In this document: positions 22,567-33,960 of the stretch, piece after piece
How positions within the stretch are numbered: the first letter of the stretch is position 1
How the letters are laid out: each line of letters begins with the position of its first letter
Source: Corynespora cassiicola
Lineage: Eukaryota > Ascomycota > Dothideomycetes > Pleosporales > Corynesporascaceae
DNA length: 64,000 nt
Direction of reading: 5' to 3'
Assembly (NCBI GenBank): GCA_022059125.1
Contig: JAEUWY010000016.1
Span: 992,001 to 1,056,000 of the forward strand
The notes under the pieces: generated by a model
Databases searched by the model: none
Told to the model about the DNA's origin: nothing
The model's input: the letters and a program-made list of their open reading frames with translations, nothing else
Translations under genes and position numbers: made by a program

Positions 22567-23557
22567 CCTGTCGTCTCCCAGCCCCTACTCGAGCGCGCCC
22601 TTCCAGCAGGGTCTCGTGTCACCAGCACACCAGCAGTTTGTCCAGAACCGCCAGACCGCCTCACCGTCAAGCGCAGGCAACACGGCCTATGCCACGCCCC
22701 AGCCGCAGCCGCAGCGATCGCCCAGCCTCGTACCTTCGAACTCGCAAACACCCATGAATCCGCCAGCAAACCAGCCGCAGGCCCAGCAGCCCGCCCAGGT
22801 CCAGACGCCTGTCAAGGCCGTCCCGCAGTCGCCCGTGTCGCCGGTCGCGCAGGCGCGCGAAAAGGAGCGCATGACGACACTGCTCGAGATCAACAACCTC
22901 CTGATAAAGGAGGTGGTCGACCTCCAAAGTCAGGGCAAGGCGGGCCACATCGGGCCCTCCCCGGATGGCAAGTCTGAAGGCGACAAACAGCAGCCCTCGA
23001 AGGAATTTGTCGAGTGAGTGGAGAGCCGGCCATGCCCCGTTGTAGAACCCCCCTTTTTGACTCCCGATGCCAGATATATGCGCCGCTTGCAGTCCAACCT
23101 CGCCTTCCTCGCGCAGAATGCAGAGAAGAACCACAAGCCCAACCAGGCCATCCAGCCCGGCCCCGCCATCATGACCATACCATCGTCCCCGCCGGAACTC
23201 GCCGAGCTGTACTCGAAACTTCAAGGCCTGTATCCCGGCTGGAAGGGCCAGGCCGCGCAGATGAAGGCCTCGCCCGGCCCGCAGCGCCTCAACTCGACGT
23301 CGTCGCAGCCCGGCATGCAGAATCACATGCAGCCGCCCAACAGCGCGGGCCTACAGAACAACATGCCCAACAGCGCCGGATTAATGCCGAATAACGCCCA
23401 GCTGCCCAGCAACATGAACGCCATGGGCAACATGGGCATGAACATGAATATGAACATGAACATGAACAATATGAATCCCGCCATGCAGGGCATGCAGAAC
23501 ATGCAGCAGTTGCAGTCGCAGCAACAGCAACAGCAGCACCATTTGCCCACGCAATAA
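22077..23557 (+). CDS. Glutamine-rich SSXT/SS18-like protein (probable transcription coactivator)
   Basis: Three exons, 22077-22371, 22485-23013 and 23074-23557, give about 435 residues. The N-terminal third is Ser/Pro/Gln-rich and includes a polyglutamine run coded by CAG repeats at about 22519-22565. A short structured block follows: LLEINNLLIKEVVDLQ, and after the last intron YMRRLQSNLAFLAQNAE. These two helices and their spacing resemble the SSXT domain of human SS18, which tethers SS18 to the BAF/SWI-SNF remodeller. The tail is Met/Asn/Gln-rich with a perfect MNMNMNMN run. A nuclear role with chromatin remodellers is inferred from the helices; a Mediator-like or other Gln-rich coactivator is an alternative. 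Confidence 0.75.
22519..22565 (+). repeat. CAG trinucleotide repeat coding polyglutamine
   Basis: About 15 CAG-type codons with single CAC/CAA interruptions, in frame within the second exon of the SSXT-like gene. Confidence 0.9.
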
Positions 23558-25110
23558 CAGGAGCGGTTCGCATGTGGGGTTTTGGAATTTGGGGGCGTAA
23601 TTCGGGCGGGGTGCATACATCGGAAACAAAGCAGCAAATGTATTTCTATAATCCTTTTTTCTTTCTTTTTTCTTCTAAACTACAAATCTCTCGGGTGCGG
23701 TGCTTCATGCTTGGTCGGTTTATCCTTTTTTTCTGGGGCTTATGTTTATTCTTTTCCGCTTTTTTAAAGGGCTGGGGGCTGGGGTTCGGGAATCTTCCAA
23801 GGGTTAGGGGAGATTTGGGTGCGTGGGTGGGCGGACAGACAAATATATACTCGTCATAGAATGCGGATGTTGGACACTTGTGCTTTTTTTTGGTCTGTCT
23901 GAGGTGTTTTGACGCCGGATTTTAGGGGACCAAAGGAGAGGGGAGGAAAGGGGAGGGGAGCGTGGGTGTATAGGAAGAAAATCTTTTGAGATGATTATAA
24001 ACACTCTCTTTTTTCCCTTTCCTGATTTGCGCGTTCTGTCTGGGTGCGGGGGAGTTGTGTAGGTTTGAAAATGAGGAAGGCGTGGGGTTTGGGTTGGTAG
24101 GCACGATGGGCTTGGGATGGCGGTGTGGGGTAGGGACTGGTCAAGGCGTACAGACTGGGGATCTGGAAAGTGCTGGTGGAGAGTGACGTTGAGGCTGGCC
24201 CTTTTAGGATTGGCTGCACGTGGCTAGGAAAAGGCTCAGAGTCGCTGATGCTGTTTTTGGTGTCTCGGTACTAGTCAATATCATGCCATCAAGATCTTAC
24301 ACTCTTCAAGTCAGGTCAGTTTTAATGTTCAGGGCGGCGGATCGATCGTCATATCACGTGATTGTTACATTCACCCTCCCATACCCCCCGTTTCGGGCAA
24401 GTGAAATCCCCACGCCACACCTTACAACGTGGATCTTCCCCCATAAGCCCCACAGCAAAAAATTACAGGAATTAAATAGAAAATAACCTAATACATGTAT
24501 TCGTCTACCCGCGCATTATCACGCTGCCCTCGGACAACGGTCCCTACATCATCGCATAGCATAGCAAACATCAATAACCTCACAACTCTCCGAGTTCCAC
24601 CATTTCCCCATGTCGAGAGAAAACAGAGGACCCTTCCTCACCAAAAACCAATAAAACAAACAAAAATCACACCCTCGTAAAACCAAAAAAAACAACACCA
24701 GGCTGTGTATCAAGAAGAAGAAGAAGAAGAAGAAGAAGAAGAAGAAATGTCCCTATTCGCGTTTCCATTTCCGTTTCCATTTCCGTTTCCATAACCATGT
24801 CCCATGGTCATTGTCGTTTATTTCCTGTTGCCCTGAAAGCGTGCGTGGTCAAGGAAGAGAGAAGCGCCTTCCTTTAGTTCCTTGTAAGGTGGAGGTGCAA
24901 AAGCTCCCACACCTTTCCCTAGACTAAAACCGAACAATACATTAAAACGAAGAAGAGGTAAAAAGAGACGTAGGAAAAATATATATAGGGGAATATACAA
25001 AGCACAAACGCACACCTTCACACACGCACCGACTAGCAAAGCATCATTCGCAAACAAAACCAGACAGAAAAGGAAAAAAAAAGGAAAAAAGTAAGGAAAG
25101 GGAGACGACA
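23558..25110. other. Spacer between convergent genes with simple repeats
   Basis: T- and G-rich 3' flank of the SSXT-like gene, then an A/C-rich stretch before the convergent DUF3824-like gene. No gene is supported. Confidence 0.5.
24712..24790. repeat. AAG microsatellite followed by a 12-bp tandem repeat
   Basis: AAG is repeated about 11.7 times (24712-24746). Then GTTTCCATTTCC occurs about 2.5 times in tandem (24761-24790). Confidence 0.92.
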
Positions 25111-27705
25111 CTATCTAAACAACCCCTGCAGCACACTCTCCAGAGTATCCGCCACGGGATCATCCCCCTTCCTGCGACCCTGATTATCAAACCGCGGCGG
25201 AAGCTCAATCGTCGTATCCGACTTCGTCGAATCCACTGAGCCATCCCTCCGCCTCGACTCCCCACGCCTACTCCCCCTCCCCTCACGCTCGTGCTCACGC
25301 TCACGCTCATCCCTCCTCCTGTCCCTCTCGCCAGCCTCGGCCGGCGGCTCAGGAGGGGGAGACTGCTCGCGGGGATTGAGATCGAACTGGACGGATTTGG
25401 CGTGGCTGACGGGGGAAGGTGCGAGGGGGGATTTTAAACCATCTGGGGGAGGGGTAGGGTTAGCGGGGGTTGCTTTGTGGGGGGCTGGCGAAAGCCGTGA
25501 CCCACCACGATTCGTGTGCTCGGGAGCGACAGATGGAGCACTCACATTGTCATCCGGGCGGCCTCGATGGCCGGGGGCATAGGGGTTTCCGGACTCGTAA
25601 TGCACGGGGGGCGGCGTGTATCCGTGGGGCGGGGCAGCGTTCGGTGGTAGGGGGAAGTCTGCTGGGTTGTAGGGCGGGTATGGGGAGTAGGGGTCTGCTG
25701 TGGTTTGGCTTGGAGGAGGTGGGAAAGAATTGGTCTCAGGGAAATAGCGTTGGTCTGAACCAAGAGCAGTAGATGGTGGAGGACTATAGCTGCCGGTCGA
25801 GTAGGCTGAATCTTCTTGTTCTGCGGCAACATGAGTATACGAAGTTAGATTTGTTGTGGCATGTCACCCACTTCGTCGTTCCTTTTCAGCCTTCTTACGG
25901 TCTCGCCGTTTAGCAGCCTCGTGGGCAGCTAGACCGGCGACACCGGCGACTGCAGCTGTTTCTGCCGCTTTCCTAGTGCGGCTCTTACTCCGGCTGCGAC
26001 TTGAACGATGACGTCGGTCATCAGAAGACGACGATGAGTTGCGGCGACGTCGATGCCTGTGGTCCGCCGGATCATCAAAGTCTCGAGATCGGCGACTTGC
26101 AGCCGGGTCAGTATAGATAGGATCACCACCGTACTCTACAAGTGCACTGTCACTGGCTGTGCTTCTCCGCCTGGCACTGGAATGTACCGACCTGGATCTT
26201 GACCTTGACCTTGACCTGGACCTAGATCTCGACCTTGAAAGCTCTTTGGCCTCCTTCTTAGCCTTTTGCCTTTCATACAACCCGGTGATGGCAGCCCCAG
26301 TCACACCGGCCGCCGCAATGGGTATCCCTTGTCGAACTCGGCTACGGCTGCGTTCACCCTTGCGCTTACGGGACTTGCTGCGGTGGCGTTCGACGATGCC
26401 AGCCACTGCCGCGCTGGCGAGGCCAACTTTGGCCGCTTTGCGGTTCCGGTGCTCTGGGTCCATGTGCCTGCTTGAGGACCGGCCTCTGTCGTCCTCGATG
26501 GCAGCTGGGACTGACGATCGCCTCCTCCTAGAACGGCTTCGGCGGTCTTCGATGACTGTCGTATTGTTGTTGTTGTTCTTACGGCCAGCAGCATAGGCAA
26601 GGGCGCCAATACCAGCAACTGCCGCCAAAGTCCCGAGTTTCTTTGCTCGAGAGCTTGAGCGGCTGCGGTGGTGGTGCCGGCGGCTATGTCGACCCCGTTC
26701 ACTTGAGCTGGACCTCGAACGGTTCCTGAGGCGGCTGATTGCCTCGGCGCCTACCGCACCTAGGGCACCGTATCCGAGAGTCTGGCGAACGCGTGGGCCG
26801 GGGTCTTCTCCTTGTCGCTTTCGGTGGTGGCGGATCAATTGCGCTGCAGCCACGCCGCCAATGAGACCTTCGGCAATGTGCCGGCGATGATGGGGGCTCA
26901 CGTCACGGCCGCCCCAAGTATCCTTCTCTTTGCGCACAAAGACGACTTCGTCATCGCTGTATGCTTCTCGGTCGTGATAGCGCTCGCGGCCGTACTCGCG
27001 CTCGTCATAATAACCCTCCTCGTGGCGGGTGCCCCTGTCGATCTCTTTGACTTTTCGCTCATAGTAATAGTCTTCTTCGTGGCGGGGCTCCCGTCGTGCA
27101 ACCTGCCTGTCTTCCGTTACCTCGGAACGCTCAATAATCTCGTAAGACGGCTCTTGGTGCCGCACTATGATGGGCTGTGGCACCGTCTCCTGCAAGATGA
27201 TGGGCTGCGGTGCTTCCTGGCGGATAATGATAGGTTGGGGAGGTTCAGGGCGGAAGAACTCGGTGGACTTGGAGTACCTCTCGAGCTCATAGGGTGCCTC
27301 TCTCACGGGGGCGGGCGCAGGCTCGCGCTCCCACTCGCGCTCGATGCGGTACTCGCGCACGGCGGGCGGCGATGGCGAGCGCTCGACCTCACGGGTCAGG
27401 CGGTATTCGCGGAGCTCGCGGCGGGGTGGTGAGGGAGTGCGCTCGACTTCGCGTTCGAAGCGGTACTCGCGCACTTCGCGCGGGCCGGGGTCGTCGCGCT
27501 CGACTATGTACTCCCTCGTCTCGCGGTGCTCGTGGACGGGCGGGTCGCGGGGTCGGTGGACCAGGCGCATCTCGGCGTCGTAGGCATCCTCCTCCAGGGT
27601 CCGGTCGGGGATCTTGTAGCGCTTGACCGTGGTGTAGCTGCGGCCGCCGTGCGAACTGGTCTCCCAGTCGCGCTCGCGCTCGCGCTCTCTGAAGATGGCC
27701 GACAT
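25111..27705 (-). CDS. RE/SR-rich protein with DUF3824-like segments
   Basis: Two exons, 27705-25872 and 25820-25111, join in phase 1 (donor GTGGGT, acceptor GCAG) to about 847 residues. Residues 1-130 carry degenerate repeats of REYRxEREVERxPSPP type. The middle has alternating Arg/Ser/His-rich stretches and short glycine/alanine-rich hydrophobic segments: AEGLIGGVAAAQLIRHHRK, LGYGALGAVGAEAISR, LGTLAAVAGIGALAYAAGRK and similar. This alternation resembles fungal proteins with the DUF3824 domain. A pure SR/RS dipeptide run lies near 26190-26240. The C-terminus is Pro-rich then charged, ending ESVLQGLFR. Function is unknown; the hydrophobic segments could insert in membranes and the RS runs could be phosphorylated, but neither is shown. 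Confidence 0.82.
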
Positions 27706-30700
27706 GGCTGGCTCGTTGGTTGGCTGGCTGGCGAGGCGGCGGGGGTAAACGGGGGCCCGGGAGCTCAGTGGGGTCGGATCAGGCTGTCAAGGCGACGTAA
27801 ACAGCGTAAACAGAGCAGGTAGGCGCCGGTGGACGAAGGTGCGGTGAGTGCCGGGCAAATGAACAGGCTGGCGATGCAGTTGACAGCGGGGAGAAGGGGC
27901 AGGCTCGTCTGCTCGACCAGTCGGTGCTAATGAGTCAAGTCAAATCGGGTCTTGGGGGCTGACGATGAGTAGTTCCGTAGTAGGCGGAGGGGCGCGGGAG
28001 CTCGCAGTGGTTGCCGATCGCAAGCGCGCTGCAGATTGGCGGGGCGGGGATCAACGCGCGCTCTGGAGGGCGAGGAGCAGCGCAGAGGGCGCGAGCTAGA
28101 GCTTTAGAAGAGAGAGGGACTTGGGCGGCGAGGACGAGATGGCGACGGGCAGAAACAATAAGAAGCGGGCGGAATCAGGCACGAGACTGGCCAGGAACTG
28201 CCCAGTTTGGGGTCGAGGGCGTGGTCCCGTGTTGACGTCACCAGCAGAGAAGCGAAGACATGGACGCCGCGAGCAGGAACTGGAACTGGCCCGCCGATGG
28301 GGTCATGGAAAAAAACAACTGCCTGCCTCTCCCCTGCGCGTCCGCGGCCCGCGCCTCTCTAAATACCACTTGCACCTGGGCGCCATGGGCCAGAAGGGCC
28401 AGTTGGGCCCGCCCGGCCAGTGAGGCCACGGCCTAACACCACCGTTTACTGTCGCCCGCTGCCCACGCCGCCACCCACGCCCACGCCCTCGCTCTCGCCC
28501 TCTCGCGCCGCGCTGTGCTGCGCTGTGCTGCGCTGCGCTACGCAACGATGCTGTAGTTGACCTCTTGTCCGCGGCGCCCGTCACACCGGACGCGCAGCCC
28601 GCGTGTATGCCACCAGCCCGCCTGCATAGCCTCCCAGACGGTGAGAGGCGCCAGCGGCTGACTGAGAGGCTACGACATTGCTGCCTGCTTTTCCGTCACG
28701 GGCAGTAGGGCCTTCCCGCGCCTTCAGACGCCCTGCGAGTGGCCCCCATCGCCGTCGAGAGACAGCGAACTCCCCCCGGGTCACACGCCTTGGAGCCCAT
28801 CATGTCTGGGAGAACCATGCACGGCGCCTGCACTCTCCACCCGAACTAGACCAACATGCTGGACAGATGACGGAGCCCTCGGATTTTGCAGTCAGGTGCG
28901 GTCCCAGCAAGCAGAGAAAAAGGAACGCCTTAGTCTGGTCAATCCGCCTCATCCGCATCATCGCCACGGTACTTGCCAAAACTGCCGGTGCTATCTGGAG
29001 CCTCTCCAGCCCGGTTGCTGGACGCGATCTGGCCGAGGGGCCAACTCAACCCCTCTATCGCGGGGATGCAGGGGTTTCTGGCCACCTTTGCCCTCTGCTT
29101 TGGTCCCAAGTCGGGTAGCTCTGCTGCTGTTCAGCCGTCTCGCCATATCTCGCTCTCGACACACGAAGCCCAGCTGGGCATCGACGGTGCAATGCTGCAA
29201 ACGGCACACCGGTCGCCTCTTCGAGCCCAGCTTCGTGTCTGTAAAAGGTTCCGAGTATCAGACTCTCGCCGCGGCTGCCCTCGGCCTGCTGCCTATCGTC
29301 GACTACCTCCAGGGCCCGACGACGGAGGGCAAACAGCTGGTGACCGTGTAAAAGACAAACATTTCGTCTCGGGTCCTTGCTGTTGGTTAAGAGAATCGTC
29401 GAGGGTGATACCAACCGAGTGATCGGCGAGCGCAACAGCAGCAGCAGGCCATCTCAGGGCCCCTCGTGGTATATGTGATTCAGGGCTGCCCCCTCTCCGC
29501 CGTGACCTGTGTTTCAGTGAGGCAACAGCTCTTGGTGACGCTTGTGGTCGTTTTCTTGGTCTTCGGAAGCGTCCCCGAGGCTCACCGGACACAGAGCCAC
29601 CGGTAAGACTTGAGGTTAGCTCAGCGGGAGACACCCGCACCATGTGCTTGTCGTATCCGTTTGCACCACCCCAACTGGGAGCCCGGTCGGGGGGATTTGA
29701 AGTGGGGATGCGAGTCTCAGCACACCGGGCAGCTACCCTCCTCTTTGCCATGACCAAACAGAGCCATCAAAAAAATACATGTACTCGAAACGAGTCCTTG
29801 ATCAATGCGTAACCCTTCAAAAGCAGAGGCGGTCCGCCCGTGTGTAGACCAAGGTCGCGCCATTCGATTGGCCATGGGTCCCGCTACAAGGAACTGGCCA
29901 GCTCTTCGACAACCACTGGTTTGGAAACAAAAAGGAGAAGGACGGTGGAGATCATGGGAGAGCGACGCATAAACAAGCTTCTTATGCCTACTTACAAACA
30001 TGGTAATTATAGAAGGAACGCTCCGGCATGCGATCCAACTCTAGCGACAAGGTGGATCGGCCAAGCTTTGATTCGAACTGCCATTCGATGCTAGCCTTAC
30101 GAGGCCCCGCTTGATCGTATCCTCCTCGACGACATGCGAACATCAGAACGAGCGGGCGCTGATGATTAGTAGTGGTATTGCCTGTCCGAGCCCATGGCAC
30201 CGTGACTTGCAGAGCGAGCGCATCGTCCCCGGGGGAGAGCTATTCCAAGCGACACTAGCCATGAGACACGGAGCGGGCGGTGGTGGAATCGGGCATTATA
30301 TTTCCTACCTGGGGTGCGTTGCCAGCAGCTAGCATGCTAGCATTGTCCGTCGGTGTGCGTGGTAAGAGGAGCGAGGCGAGGCGATGCGATGTACGAGACG
30401 CTCGCGGGCTTGCAATGCCGGCGAAGGGCCTGCCTGCCTGGCCACATGAGGCAATTCTCAGAGACATTAACACCGCAGCAGCCCACGAGCCGTTGCGCCA
30501 GACGGCTCAGGATTCGCTGGACCCGTGTATCAGGTAAATTTGTACATGATCAGCCTCGACACGTCTGGAGGCCAGATTGGCAGTCTCAAGGGCCCTGAGC
30601 CGACGTGCGCCCCTGACATATTCGAGAAGGTCGGACGGGAGCGACCCCGGGTAGAGCGGCCCTTCCACGTCAGCGCCAAGGCCGACTGACATCGAAGTCG

Positions 30701-31580
30701 CACTGTCCTGTCCAGAATGGCCTTCGGCGATAGGGGAAAGCTAGCCTGATGCTCTCCCACGGCACGGCAGGCCAAATGCCAGAGGGCGGCGCCCTGGGGG
30801 GGCGTAGAGGCTTGCTTGTTCAGGCCAGGCCGTTCTGTGCCATGACTGGGCTGGCAGGCCGCGCGCCAGGACCAGCGGCATCCAGACGGCGTTACATGTC
30901 TGGGACGAGCCTTGGTTGCGTGTAGCACCAGCACCGCAATGCTGTGACGTGCTGGGGCGGTCGAACCGGTTCCGAATATCCAAGATTGCCCACCCCCCCG
31001 CCGCCTCTCCATGCATGCCCCTCCAGGACTGAGGCCGTATGCAGCACCGCTCGACCGTTTCATGGCCGAACATCTCAATCATGCTCGGCCGGATACCCTG
31101 TCGCCTGACCTCGCTGCCGTGTGGCGTCCACCAGTGGAGCCACACAACCGCCGAAGGGGCACCCGCAACTTCGCAAGCTCGCCAGCGGTCCAGCTAAGCA
31201 TACCCAGGTGCTTGGCACATCTGCCCGCGTCAACTGGATCGCAGGGCGGAGACGGGCCTGCAGGGTACCTGGCCGCGTCCCACTAGGGGCCATGTCCTGT
31301 ATTATAAGCTCACCACCCTCCGCGACCCTCTTCTGTTTCCCGTCTTTTCGGCCATCGATCCTCCTTCCACGCCCCCCATCTCCTCGACTGACTCCCCCGA
31401 ACCCTCCCACCGACCCTCCGCCGACCTCACTCCTTCTGGCCCCTCGGTCTCGTGTCCCCTTCGCCCCTTCTCCGCGCCCATTCTTGGTCCCCGCTCCGCC
31501 AATGCTCCCGCTCGTTCGCGTCTAATCCGTACATCTCCTTCGTTCCGCGGTGTTGATCTCGTCTTTTTGCATACTACACA
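27706..31580. other. Long GC-rich spacer
   Basis: Nearly 3.9 kb between divergent genes with many overlapping, arginine- and proline-rich open frames typical of GC-rich non-coding DNA. The longest, 29293-29757 on the minus strand, lacks a recognisable domain. GGCT repeats flank the DUF3824-like start at 27710-27735, and GCTGTGCTGC repeats occur near 28510-28540. A C/T-rich block at 31320-31500 precedes the acyltransferase start and is probably its promoter or 5' UTR. Confidence 0.5.
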
Positions 31581-33035
31581 ATGGCTCCGCGCGATGCCAA
31601 CTGGATAGACGTGAGTTGCTCCTCCCGCTCCTCGGAATCGCCACTGCGCCGTGCCACGGGGGCTGACTCTTCTCTCCATTGCAGGGCCTTCGCGGCGTTG
31701 CCTCGTTCATGGTCGTCTGCGGTCACCTTTGTACCGCCCTAGTGCCCTGGCTACACGCCCCTGCCCCAAATCCGCAAACGGCACCCCACTTCTTCCAGCT
31801 GCCCTTCTTTCGCCTCGCTGTCGGCGGCCGTAGCGCCGTGGCACTCTTCTTCCTTATAACGGGATACGTCAACTCGATTGGACCCATCGGTCGGTCGCGC
31901 TCCGGAAATGTCGATGGGGCTTTTGGTGGAATTGCGCGTAGCGCCCTCGCCCGTTCCGGCAGGCTGGTCCTCCCAACCATGATAGCCACCGCCTTAACCT
32001 GGTTCCTGGCCAACACCAACGCATATCATATGACGAAGCATGTCGATTCGACCTGGATTCGACAGGGCTGGCACCGGCAAGAACCTACCCTTTGGATGGC
32101 CCTAAAATCGCTGTGCAAAGCAGAGATTGAGACATGGACTATTGGCTGGAATGACTATGACGGCACACAATGGACTCTCCATCTGTTCCTGGAAGGGAGC
32201 ATGTTGGTGTACATGACCATGTTTGCCACTGTCCTTGTCAAGCCCAAGGCGCGTTTCATCATCTATGGCGTGCTTTACGTCTACTTCTGGCAGCTCGGGG
32301 AGGGTGCGCACTTCCAATCTTTTCCACTTTGATGAGCCAATTTGACTGACTGAGATAGGGCTCGCCATTGGCGCACTCAAGGGCTTGAACATCATCTTCG
32401 GCATGTTCGTTGCCGAACTCCACAACCACTACAAAGACTCGGCGACCTCGGTCCTCCCCGCCCCAATTCCCGGCCTCATGATCCTACTCGGCATGTTCAT
32501 GGCCGGCTACCCGCAGGACGCCCCCCAAAATGCGCACTGGTCGCACACGATGCAGAAGCTCATGCACAGCCTAACAGTCAAGGACGCAGACGTCCGCCGC
32601 TACTGGGACCACCTCGGCGCCTCGACGGTCCTACTCGGCATCTTCTTCTCCAGAAACGCGCGCCGCGTGCTCACATCGCCCGTCTTCAATTTCCTGGGTC
32701 GCGTCAGTTTCCCAGTCTACCTGATGCACAACACCTTCATCAAGTCGGTGCTCACGTGGATGATTTACCTGCCCTCGGCCATGAACCCGCCGCGCAACGA
32801 GAAGGGCGAGCAGATGGACCTCCAGCGCGGCTCCACAACCCACGTCCTCATCGCCATCGCCGTCTTCTACTACCTGCTGTACCGCGCCGCCGCGCTCTGG
32901 ATGGCGCACATCGACCCCATCTGCGCCAAGATTGTCAATGCGGCCACCAAGTGGGCGTATGGCGAGCCGCAGCCCGCGGATGCGCGGCCCATTTTGCGGA
33001 ACGGACATACGGAGAAGACGGTGTTGCCTGCATAG
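31581..33035 (+). CDS. Membrane acyltransferase, acyltransferase-3 family
   Basis: Three exons, 31581-31610, 31685-32303 and 32359-33035, give about 441 residues. The N-terminus reads WIDGLRGVASFMVVCGH, the hallmark of acyltransferase-3 proteins: a conserved RG in helix 1 and the catalytic histidine shortly after it. SAVALFFLITGYV follows, the family's second conserved motif. About ten membrane helices span the rest, including FLGRVSFPVYLMHN near the C-terminus, also a family feature. These enzymes transfer acyl groups from cytosolic donors to sugars, lipids or small molecules across a membrane. The substrate is not readable. The gene is followed by the unusual motif-dense non-coding stretch. 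Confidence 0.92.
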
Positions 33036-33960
33036 TCTGACGATTCACCTGTCTTTTTCTGCGGTTCATGAAGTTTTTTTTCTTTTTCTGGCATCTCCTA
33101 TGTCGGTTTCACTACCCCCTCCTGTTCGATTCTGGAACTGCCAGTGGCAGCAGGCGAAGCACACAAAAGATGCGAGCATTCTGTTTCATCCCGTACACCG
33201 GGCTTTTGAGGGGTTTCGTTGGGGAGGAGCATTTGCTGTTTCTCCTGTTTTTTTTTTTTGGTTTTGTTCCTTTTTTTGCATATGAAGCGGAGCGTTGCAT
33301 TGGCACCACACGATGTTTTTTACTTCTCTCTCGAAGCAAGAAAAATCAGCACCGAGGGTTGACATTCGATGGAGAAACAGCAATGTTTTGAAGAGGTATT
33401 TTTTTTCCCCTCTTCGCCCGTGTTTTTTTTTTTGAAGGAAAAAAAAACTGAGAGGGCGCGAGTACAGCATACATGCATTTCGGGGCCTTGGGTCTTCTTC
33501 TCCCGTTTTCTTTTGAAAATATATTGTATATACTAGGGACCATCTTTGGGGCTGGGGGTGAAAGGGGGAGTGGGTGAGCTTGGGAGGGGGGGATTGAGTG
33601 CGGTGGGAGGAGCGTTTCCTAAGCATGATATCTTGTATCAAAAGACCGGGCTGAAAGCGGTCGAGAATAAATCATCAAGTTCAAAAAACAGGGTTTAGTG
33701 GGTGATGTGTGGGCGGTATGCGATGGGCGAATGCATCATGGAGTAGCCTTTGGGCTACATTTTCGAGTGATGGAGCGGGCACTACTGCCTGCTTTGTGGG
33801 GATAGGTGCGAGATGCTGAGAATCATCATCACTGCCGGTGCGTTCTTAGCGCTTTTGACGACTCCGAGAGAACCCAACGCACATGTGCTTCTGCTTTTGT
33901 TTTTTGAATGGCTCAGAGGGGCCATTGTAACCTTTGATGTAGCTTTATAGTACGCGCAGG
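33036..33960. other. T-tract-rich 3' flank of the acyltransferase gene
   Basis: Several T runs of 8-13 bases on the + strand lie at 33070, 33248 and 33423, mixed with G-rich stretches. It is probably the 3' UTR and terminator of the acyltransferase gene. TTGGGCTACAT at 33750-33760 recurs at 34068-34078 inside the motif array. Confidence 0.45.

Noticed and set aside
23801..23810. Telomere-like GGGTTAGGGG, as expected in a telomerase RNA template on the minus strand
   Set aside because: A single match in a G-rich 3' flank, with no supporting pseudoknot or conserved element that I can see; a similar AGGGTTAG lies in coding sequence at about 25447.
29293..29757. Minus-strand 154-codon frame with varied composition and a nearby tRNA-like GTTAGCTCAGCGGG string
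   Set aside because: No recognisable domain for the frame. The tRNA-like string lacks a matching T-arm and acceptor stem on either strand.
27706..31580. Many overlapping open frames on both strands
   Set aside because: They are Arg/Pro-rich and mutually overlapping in GC-rich DNA, with no splice joins giving conserved motifs.
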